Below, one piece after another: positions 14,788 through 20,563 of a DNA stretch of 64,000 bases. Under the pieces are notes generated by a model. It searched no databases, had not been told where the DNA came from, and worked only from the letters and a program-made list of their open reading frames with translations. Both the position numbers and the translations under genes were made by a program. This DNA is from Roseibium sp. (GTDB lineage: Bacteria > Pseudomonadota > Alphaproteobacteria > Rhizobiales > Stappiaceae): positions 368,413-432,412 of the forward strand of contig JAEPNV010000002.1 in the NCBI GenBank assembly GCA_017643215.1, written 5' to 3'. The first letter of the stretch is position 1, and every line of letters begins with the position of its first letter.

Positions 14788-15533
14788 GCCGCTATCCCTG
14801 TGATTTGAGGAAGAGTTTGACGGCTCATGGACAGGGTGTGCCCGACGCGCTGTTCCAGCTCGACGTATGTGCGATAGAGCGATCGCATGAGCCCGGCGGC
14901 CGTGGTCAGATCCGCCTTGCTGGCCATGATGCAGAAGCAGCAGGACAGGCGGGTCATCCCGGCGTAGTAAGCCCAGTGCGGCGCCTGACCAGCGGCAAAG
15001 ATCATTCGGAGAACTTCACCGACGGTCAGATCAAAGATCGGAAGCCAGTCGTACCATTCCCGGCCGGCTTTTGAATTTCGTGGATTGAAGCGGAACCGGG
15101 TGGCCTTGGCGCGGGACGGGCTTTCTTCGGCCCGCATGCCCATGCAATTGACCACGAGACCGTTGAAACGCGGATTCGCCTTGAGAAACCGCCGGATCTC
15201 CCGTTCGATGGGACCGCGTTTGAGATCGCTGGTGCATTGCCGTTGTTGCGGCGAGGGAAACATCCCGCGGTCTTCCACCATCTCCAGGAGCGAGCGGCGG
15301 GGCCGGGCAATCACCAAAGGAAGATCCGGCGCGGTTGACTGGATGTGCTCGATATTGCCCGGCCATTCAACTTCTCCCAGATCGGCATGGATCAGGAGCA
15401 GCTGATCATCCGGGATTCCGAAGACCCGCAACCAGATCAGCATGGCTTGGCTGTCTTTGCCGGCGGAATGGTTGACGACAAAGAGGGCGCCGCGCGCGAT
15501 GAGCTCAAGGATTTGCATCGAGGGACAGATCAT
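14784..15533 (-). CDS. PAPS reductase-like ATP-pyrophosphatase (phage type)
   Basis: 249 residues from ATG 15533 (GGAGGG four bases upstream). The N-type ATP-pyrophosphatase P-loop SAGKDSQA is at 23-30. The family motifs RQCTSDLKRGPIEREI (99-114) and GMRAEES (132-138) are present, and Cys are clustered at C198, C199 and C201 (SCCFC). True PAPS reductases carry out sulfur reduction; phage members may instead take part in nucleobase or DNA modification, like the DndC relatives. The substrate cannot be told from sequence. Longer upstream codons (to 15740) overlap the next gene and are not used. Confidence 0.8.
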   Translation of the reverse strand: MICPSMQILELIARGALFVVNHSAGKDSQAMLIWLRVFGIPDDQLLLIHADLGEVEWPGNIEHIQSTAPDLPLVIARPRRSLLEMVEDRGMFPSPQQRQCTSDLKRGPIEREIRRFLKANPRFNGLVVNCMGMRAEESPSRAKATRFRFNPRNSKAGREWYDWLPIFDLTVGEVLRMIFAAGQAPHWAYYAGMTRLSCCFCIMASKADLTTAAGLMRSLYRTYVELEQRVGHTLSMSRQTLPQITGIAA

Positions 15534-15976
15534 GTCGCCCTCCGTCTGGCTTGGCGTGTCATCCACCACCGGCGGCGCTGACCCTGCACGGACATCCAGA
15601 AAACCTGGCCAGAACCCATGTCGAATTGTTCGCCTTCGAACTCGATGACGTCGCGCCCGCACAGCCGGGATTTGATCTCGTCCCACTGGATGAAGGATCC
15701 GGGCTGGGATCTGCGCAGGGCGCCGGAGCTGTCGCGCCAAAAGCCTCCGAAAGGAGAGATGATGTAAGGGCTGTGATAGAAGATGATGGTCCGGATGTAG
15801 CAGCAGAACGGCTGTGCTTTGGGCGGTGCCGGCGCTTTGGTCTGCAACGGCTCACGGATTGTCAGAAGCCAGGGCTTTTGACGGGTGACCACGCAGTCGG
15901 TGAGTTCCGACGGAAACCGCTTGTCATAGGGCGCGTCGATATTTGTGAGCAGCCGGATCGGGGAGGTGATGGTCAT
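15530..15976 (-). CDS. Hypothetical phage protein
   Basis: 148 residues, MTITSPIRLLTNIDAPYDKR, with an aromatic- and Pro-rich middle (YIRTIIFYHSPYIISPFGGF) and a C-terminus with a run of Arg and Trp (QRRRWWMTRQARRR). The 4-base overlaps with both neighbours support this frame over a competing 195-codon plus-strand frame (15551-16138). No family recognised. Confidence 0.55.
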   Translation of the reverse strand: MTITSPIRLLTNIDAPYDKRFPSELTDCVVTRQKPWLLTIREPLQTKAPAPPKAQPFCCYIRTIIFYHSPYIISPFGGFWRDSSGALRRSQPGSFIQWDEIKSRLCGRDVIEFEGEQFDMGSGQVFWMSVQGQRRRWWMTRQARRRAT

Positions 15977-16719
15977 GCGGCCCTCGCTTCATCTTCGAGA
16001 ACCTTGTCGACATTGGCCTTGATCGCCGAGAAGGTGACCGCAACCACCCAGGGATTGGTTTCCCAGCCGAAGCCGCGGGCTTCGTTGAGCCCGTTCCAAA
16101 GGGTCTTGAACATCCTTCGGGGACCGCCCGGCCAATAGTCGCCGTCAATATCGATGTCGCGACCGGCAACCGGTGCAACGGCGACCTCGACCCCTTCCGC
16201 CATAGCATCTTGATCGCTGATCGCCTGCACCCGCTGCACCCGAACGTTGGTGACCTTGAGCGTGAGCCGCGAAGCCCAGCGGGGCATGTGCCTGGCGGCG
16301 CGAAGCCTTCCCGCTGGTTCATCATCGCGGAAACCATCTTCCTCGCACCATTGGTGTGTCAGGTTGTCCGCTTCTGTCACGCGCGGGCACCAGGGGCCGC
16401 GATAGCCCAATTCTTCGCATCGTTCGGCGATTTGCCTTGGTGACAGGCCGTCCAAACTCTCGGGCGTCCGCCAAGCCTCCCTTACCCAAAGCAGATCGCC
16501 GGCCGCGTATCGGATCTCAAATGGTTCGCTGGCTTCATTGCTGCCGTGCAGGCACCAATGATCGCGGCCGTGCGGGAATGCTCTGAACTGCGAGAAATCC
16601 GGATTAACACCCGGCTTCATCGTCGGTTGCGGAACCAATACCCGCCGTGTCTGCGTCTTGCGGTCTTCCAGAATCGCGCAAACCATGGGTGTTGCAAAGA
16701 GGGTCGGGCGTACTGTCAT
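15973..16719 (-). CDS. Phage protein of the 'KTQTRR' type, ASCH-like
   Basis: 248 residues from ATG 16719. The start MTVRPTLFATPMVCAILEDR then KTQTRRVLVPQP matches a widespread phage family whose members begin with 'PILF(S/N)xPMVRAxLxGRKTQTRR'. These are ASCH/PUA-like: DLLWVREAW and RWASRLTLKVTNVRVQRVQA occur where that fold has its conserved strands. No activity is established to my knowledge. It is the second ASCH-type gene in this operon. Start overlaps the stop of the Gp37/Gp68 gene. Confidence 0.72.
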   Translation of the reverse strand: MTVRPTLFATPMVCAILEDRKTQTRRVLVPQPTMKPGVNPDFSQFRAFPHGRDHWCLHGSNEASEPFEIRYAAGDLLWVREAWRTPESLDGLSPRQIAERCEELGYRGPWCPRVTEADNLTHQWCEEDGFRDDEPAGRLRAARHMPRWASRLTLKVTNVRVQRVQAISDQDAMAEGVEVAVAPVAGRDIDIDGDYWPGGPRRMFKTLWNGLNEARGFGWETNPWVVAVTFSAIKANVDKVLEDEARAA

Positions 16720-17480
16720 GCCGCCCTCCCGGCTGGGTATCCGTCGTGGATCACACCATCGAGAGCGCGGCCCTTCGCCTTGATCTCTTTCTGGTTTTTG
16801 CCTTCCCATTGCTTGAACAGGAACGGGACATCCGCGGCTTTGCACTGATCGCGGATGGATCGAAACCAGTCGGGATCTGCAGGGCGATACTGTGCGCCGC
16901 TTTCGCCGCCGGTGATGACCCATGACGGCATGATTTCTCTCGGGATCACACCAAGATCTTCGACAAGCGGCTCGGCGCTCCAGAACGTGATTGATGCCGG
17001 CAGCGTCGCCAGAACCTCACCGCGCCTAAGCATTTCCTCGCGGTTCTCTGTGGAGACACCCATCCACGCGTTGGCGGGCCAGTCTTCCATCAGGTCCGGA
17101 TAGAGCTTCGCCACGTTCTGGGGGCGCTTGGTCAGCAACAGGAAATCGAGGTTCTGAAACGCGCGAATGTCCGAGACCAGGTCACGCCGCCATACCGGAT
17201 CGATCGACCGATGATTGTCGGCAATGTCCGCAAGGCTGGCGCAGAACACCCGATAGCGAATCCCTAGCTCGGCTGCTTTCCGATCCCACTTCCGAACGTT
17301 CGGCCGGGTCTTTGTCCGCGTTCGCGTTGCATGCGGACCCCACCGGCTGGCCTTCTGCTGCATCCCGCGCCGGTCCCATGCCTCTGCATAGCAGTTGTCA
17401 CAGGCCGCGCTGATCTTCGTGCAACCGATCCAGGGGTTGTAAGTGTGATGGCACCACTCGATGCCGCTGTTCTCAGCCAT
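16716..17480 (-). CDS. Phage Gp37/Gp68 family protein (DUF5131)
   Basis: 254 residues from ATG 17480, starting MAENSGIEWCHHTYNPWIGC. The typical DUF5131 pattern is present: GIEWCHHTYNPWIGC and TKISAACDNCYAE, giving C20-x6-C27-x2-C30, later LLTKRPQNVAKLYPDLM, NAWMGVSTEN and WVITGGESGAQYRPADPDWF. The Cys spacing, TIM-barrel-like length and GGESG motif suggest a radical-SAM-like or metal-cluster enzyme, but activity is unproven. It is common in phages and often near methyltransferases or ASCH genes, as here. Confidence 0.88.
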   Translation of the reverse strand: MAENSGIEWCHHTYNPWIGCTKISAACDNCYAEAWDRRGMQQKASRWGPHATRTRTKTRPNVRKWDRKAAELGIRYRVFCASLADIADNHRSIDPVWRRDLVSDIRAFQNLDFLLLTKRPQNVAKLYPDLMEDWPANAWMGVSTENREEMLRRGEVLATLPASITFWSAEPLVEDLGVIPREIMPSWVITGGESGAQYRPADPDWFRSIRDQCKAADVPFLFKQWEGKNQKEIKAKGRALDGVIHDGYPAGRAA

Positions 17481-17650
17481 CAAACGTACCTCGCGACCAG
17501 AATTGACAGAGCGACCAATCCAAGTCCGAGCCAACGGGCGACGCGGCGACCACGGGTTTTGTGTTCCGGGTAGGTCCCGACCACCTCACCAGCCAAATGA
17601 CCCAGCCATCCGAGCGCCAAAACGGCAATTAAAATCAAAGCCTCAATCAT
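17480..17650 (-). CDS. Small phage membrane protein
   Basis: 56 residues from ATG 17650 (MIEALILIAVLALGWLGHLA), with a basic loop (EHKTRGRRVARWLGLG) and a second hydrophobic segment LVALSILVARYV. Two short membrane spans are likely. An upstream in-frame start at 17683 would overlap the J-domain gene more. Unknown function; overlaps the Gp37/Gp68 start by one base. Confidence 0.5.
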   Translation of the reverse strand: MIEALILIAVLALGWLGHLAGEVVGTYPEHKTRGRRVARWLGLGLVALSILVARYV

Positions 17651-18281
17651 GAGCCGCCCCCAATGCTTCATCGCGGGCGGCATTCAGAGCGGCCATTTGC
17701 GCGTTGCTTCCGCCGTGATCCGGATGGGCGGCTCTTGCCTTGTGCTTGAAGGCTTTCTCGATATCGCTTCGGGTGGCGTTCCTGGGCAGATCAAGAACGG
17801 CGGACCAATGCGGCCGGTTATCAGAAGACGGGGGAGGCAGGGCCGCGAAGCCGTCAAACGCCTTCTCCATCATGACGCCGCCGCCATGCCGTTCGAGGGC
17901 CCGCATGGCCTCGATCGACAAGGCCAGCGATCGCATGTTTTCTTCCGCGCGGACGTGGACATCGCAGGCCATGACCATCGGCCGGCCCTTGAGCTCGAAG
18001 AAGATCGCTATGCCTTCATCAGCCGGCCGCGACGCGGAGCCCGATGGGAGCCCATCAAGACGCAGCTGAAAGTTTGACGACAGAACCGGATTGCGAGCCC
18101 CGAGACGTTCGAGTTCGACAACCAGGGCGTCCCGCGATTCGGCGAAGCTCCAGAACGGAGACTGATTCGCGTAGGCGCGCCGCTTCCGGAATTGGTACTT
18201 GCTGTCGTTGCGCTTGTACGCCGGCGTGCGCGGCCATCCGGCCGGCCAGGCAAGCGGATAGGCGGTCGGCTGGTGGGTCAT
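17643..18281 (-). CDS. Phage J-domain protein
   Basis: 212 residues. The C-terminal ~55 residues form a J domain: WSAVLDLPRNATRSDIEKAF, then KHKARAAHPDHGGSNAQMAAL with the diagnostic HPD tripeptide. J domains stimulate the ATPase of a DnaK-type Hsp70. The N-terminal ~140 residues (RNDSKYQFRKRRAYANQSPF; IAIFFELKGRPMVMACDVHV) are not a known co-chaperone part to me and would supply substrate or target specificity. It is the first gene of the minus-strand operon, adjacent to the prophage boundary. It is probably used to engage the host Hsp70; that role is inferred. Confidence 0.82.
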   Translation of the reverse strand: MTHQPTAYPLAWPAGWPRTPAYKRNDSKYQFRKRRAYANQSPFWSFAESRDALVVELERLGARNPVLSSNFQLRLDGLPSGSASRPADEGIAIFFELKGRPMVMACDVHVRAEENMRSLALSIEAMRALERHGGGVMMEKAFDGFAALPPPSSDNRPHWSAVLDLPRNATRSDIEKAFKHKARAAHPDHGGSNAQMAALNAARDEALGAAHD

Positions 18282-18319
18282 CGCACACCCCCCGATCGCC
18301 CGCTAGGCGTGGCTTGTCG

Positions 18320-18381
18320 GTTTACAGCCGAATTGCCAAGGCACTGATCTATAAAGCAGGGATATTGAGGCCGTTTACAGC
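18320..18381. repeat. Direct repeat GTTTACAGC near the attachment site
   Basis: GTTTACAGC occurs at 18320-18328 and again at 18373-18381, both on the plus strand and 53 bases apart, between the last phage gene and the tRNA fragment. Such spaced direct repeats are typical of integrase arm-binding sites, but with two copies this is only suggestive. Confidence 0.3.
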
Positions 18382-18413
18382 TATGTTGCTGGTTTTGTTT
18401 GCTAACCGACCGT

Positions 18414-18451
18414 TTAAAAGTCAGTTGCTCTACCAGCTGAGCTATCGGCTC
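18414..18451 (-). tRNA. 5' half of tRNA-Lys (TTT), cut at the anticodon loop
   Basis: Read on the minus strand from 18451, the sequence runs GAGCCGATAGCTCAGCTGGT, then AGAGCAACTGACTTTTAA: acceptor 5' strand, D arm, 5' anticodon stem and the whole loop CTTTTAA with anticodon TTT. At 18413 it stops matching. The 3' anticodon strand should be TCAGT but is ACGGT, and no T arm or 3' acceptor follows. The break is exactly where tyrosine recombinases often cross over in tRNA genes, so this marks the prophage-chromosome junction. This copy cannot make a functional tRNA. Confidence 0.72.
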
Positions 18452-18832
18452 GCACCACCAAACGCCTGGGCGATGTTTGACGCGGCCGGTCGAATGCACC
18501 GGCGGCGTGGCGTGTGTGTAGGCCGGGGCGGTCGAAGATGCAAGGGCGAAAATGGAATATTTCAAGCCATCCGGCACGGCAATGATGACCGGCCGATGTC
18601 AAATGCCCCGCAAAACGGCGGTTTTTCATTCATAATAATACCCAACATGGTACTGTTTGCTGTCTTGCCGTTTGCTGGTCGCGGCGATTTCGTGTTAAAT
18701 ATAGATGAAGTGAAATATTGTTCAACAGACCGGTTGTTATCGCCATATGTAAAATTGCGAATGGTTGGCGGAAACATTTGGCGCTGCGAGTGGAAACTAT
18801 TCCGCTCTTGCGAATAATCTATGAGAGGCCGG
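18452..18832. other. Non-coding chromosomal flank beside the attachment site
   Basis: I see no supportable gene in these 381 bases. From about 18,630 to 18,770 the sequence is much more AT-rich than its surroundings (runs such as TTCATTCATAATAATACC and GTGTTAAATATAGATGAAG), suitable for a promoter driving the 18833 gene. A short GC stem followed by TTTTT occurs near 18606-18624 but is too weak to call a terminator. ORFs translated across the tRNA fragment are artefacts. Confidence 0.5.
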
Positions 18833-19126
18833 ATGCAGTACTATCCAGCGGACAGAGAACTCAATTCCATTGAGCTTGAATTCGTCAAGGGGCACATCGC
18901 CGCGACCATGACGCTGATCCATGGTCTGATCGATCAGGGCGTCATCGACCGTGACCGCCTGGACCGGTTCTTTGCGGGTTTCGTCGGCGAACTGCCCCAC
19001 AACCGGGATACGCTCGGGCTGCGTCTTGTGATCGACCAGTGGCGGCAGGGGCTGAAGGATGGCGCGCCGGAGGAAGTGTTGCGCCAGCAACTGTTTGAGG
19101 TGATCAACGGCGGCCGCACGACTTAA
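18833..19126 (+). CDS. Hypothetical alphaproteobacterial protein
   Basis: 97 residues from ATG 18833 (MQYYPADRELNSIELEFVKG), which has AGAGG just upstream; an ATG at 18821 has no ribosome site. The protein is helical, with IAATMTLIHGLIDQGVIDRD and FVGELPHNRDTLGLRLVIDQ, no Cys and no membrane segment. No family recognised. It is the first chromosomal gene after the prophage and stands alone. Confidence 0.65.
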   Translation: MQYYPADRELNSIELEFVKGHIAATMTLIHGLIDQGVIDRDRLDRFFAGFVGELPHNRDTLGLRLVIDQWRQGLKDGAPEEVLRQQLFEVINGGRTT

Positions 19127-19356
19127 GCTGCCCGGCGGCGCATAGCGCGCGTTCCTGTCTATCGGGCGCAGGTTAAAGCCGGCATATGCGCCCGGATGGG
19201 CACCGTTTGCATGCACGAAAATGACACCTGGCAGCCGTTGCCATGCCGGCCGGAAACGGCCGATCGCACGCAAATGCGTCTGCCCGGGTCGATGGTTGTC
19301 TTATTTTCAATCTCAAGGGTTTTCTCTGCGTCAAGTTTTTGGTTAGCTTTCGCATT

Positions 19357-19372
19357 CGGATCACGTGATCCG
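19357..19372. promoter_or_regulatory. 16-bp perfect palindrome upstream of the TAXI gene
   Basis: CGGATCACGTGATCCG is self-complementary across all 16 bases, 45 bases before the TAXI start, followed by GCGGCTTTTTG. It could be an operator or part of a weak terminator of an upstream transcript. Either use is a guess. Confidence 0.35.
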
Positions 19373-19416
19373 GCGGCTTTTTGAACGAGCCGATAACAAT
19401 AGGTGGAGGTTACCCA

Positions 19417-20382
19417 ATGAAACTCGCGAGCCTTGCGCTTGGCGCGGCCCTCGTCGCCGGCAGCTTCGGCGCGGCACAAGCGGCCGAGCAGCAGTTCATT
19501 TCGATCGGCACCGGCGGCGTGACCGGTGTTTATTATCCGACCGGCGGCGCGATCTGCCGGTTGGTCAACAAAAACCGCAAGGAGCATGGTATTCGCTGTT
19601 CGGTCGAATCGACCGGCGGATCCGTCTACAACATCAACACGATCCGCGCGGGCGAGCTGGAATTCGGCGTTGCGCAATCCGACTGGCAGTACCATGCCTA
19701 TAACGGCACGTCGAAATTCGCCGATGCCGGTAAATTCGAGAAGCTGCGCGCGGTGTTCTCGGTGCATCCCGAGCCGTTCACGCTGATCGTCCGCAAGGAT
19801 ACCGGCATTGGTGGATTTGAGGAGTTGAAGGGCAAAAAGGTCAATGTCGGCAATCCCGGCTCCGGTCAGCGCGCGACCATGGAAGTGGTGATGGAGGCGT
19901 TTGGCATCACAATGGATGACTTTGCGCTTGCCTCCGAGTTGAAGGGTTCCGAAATGGCCCAAGCCCTGTGCGACGGCAAGATCGACGCGATGATCTACAC
20001 GATTGGTCATCCGGCCGCGGCCGTGACGGAAGCTGCCACGACCTGCGACGTCGAACTGGTGTCTGTGGAAGGTGCGCCGATCGATAAACTGGTTTCGGAC
20101 AATCCTTATTACCGCACGGCGACAATCCCCGGCGGCATGTACAACGGCACCGACAACGACGTGTCGACCTTCGGTGTCGGCGCAACGTTCGTGACGTCGT
20201 CCGATGTCCCGGATGAGGTTGTCTACACGGTGGTCAAGGGCGTTTTTGAGAACTTCACTGACTTCAAGGGCTTGCATCCCGCCTTCGCCAATTTGAAGGA
20301 AGCGGAAATGGTCAATGACGGCCTGTCGGCACCGGTCCATCCGGGCGCGGAGAAATACTACAAGGAACGCGGCTGGAGATAA
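19417..20382 (+). CDS. TAXI-family TRAP transporter substrate-binding protein
   Basis: 321 residues from ATG 19417, with GGAGG upstream; a longer frame to 19381 has no ribosome site. A signal peptide ([18 protein letters not shown], cleavage after AAQA) gives a periplasmic protein. The TAXI signature [20 protein letters not shown] is followed by [31 protein letters not shown] and [20 protein letters not shown] proteins bind an organic solute, in known cases carboxylates or glutamate, and deliver it to a TRAP permease. The fused permease and a universal stress protein follow, separated by a terminator-like hairpin. Confidence 0.93.
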   Translation: MKLASLALGAALVAGSFGAAQAAEQQFISIGTGGVTGVYYPTGGAICRLVNKNRKEHGIRCSVESTGGSVYNINTIRAGELEFGVAQSDWQYHAYNGTSKFADAGKFEKLRAVFSVHPEPFTLIVRKDTGIGGFEELKGKKVNVGNPGSGQRATMEVVMEAFGITMDDFALASELKGSEMAQALCDGKIDAMIYTIGHPAAAVTEAATTCDVELVSVEGAPIDKLVSDNPYYRTATIPGGMYNGTDNDVSTFGVGATFVTSSDVPDEVVYTVVKGVFENFTDFKGLHPAFANLKEAEMVNDGLSAPVHPGAEKYYKERGWR

Positions 20383-20394
20383 CGCCAGCGTGCC

Positions 20395-20428
20395 GGGCCA
20401 GGCGGTGACCCCGCCTGGCCCATTTTCG
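20395..20428 (+). terminator. Terminator/attenuator between binding protein and permease
   Basis: 11-bp perfect stem GGGCCAGGCGG (20395-20405) / CCGCCTGGCCC (20411-20421), 5-base loop, then ATTTTCG. In binding-protein operons such a hairpin lets the binding protein be made in excess of the permease. Confidence 0.65.
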
Positions 20429-20563
20429 TTTCAGGGACCGTCACCAGCGCGATGTCCCATCCCGAACAGACAACGCGCTGCGTGCTTGGCATGCACAGCC
20501 GCGCGGCCAATGACCGGACGCCATAAGAGCCGGAAAAGAACAAGAGCGGGGGCGTGAACACTC

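Larger units (their letters stand above)
1..18413. mobile_element. Right part of a P2-like contractile-tail prophage
   Basis: The segment starts inside a P2-type tail operon (plus strand: FII, E/E', T, U, D, X), continues through a lysis cassette, and then switches to about 20 minus-strand accessory phage genes (7378-18281). It ends where a tRNA-Lys is cut at the anticodon loop. In P2 the baseplate and fibre genes lie before FI-FII, so they should lie left of the window. No integrase, repressor, terminase or portal gene is present here. Housekeeping genes begin at 18833. The right boundary is inferred from the tRNA fragment and the change of gene content; the left boundary is outside the window. 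Confidence 0.88.

Noticed and set aside
15551..16138. Plus-strand ORF of 195 codons
   Set aside because: It lies opposite two overlapping minus-strand phage genes in an operon with consistent 4-base overlaps; its sequence has no motif.
18278..18577. Minus-strand ORF of 99 codons containing EPIAQLVEQLTFK
   Set aside because: This peptide is the usual translation of a tRNA 5' half; the ORF spans the truncated tRNA-Lys and has no ribosome site.
19159..20340. Minus-strand 393-codon ORF over the TAXI gene
   Set aside because: Antisense shadow of a clear TAXI gene; long antisense frames are common in GC-rich DNA.
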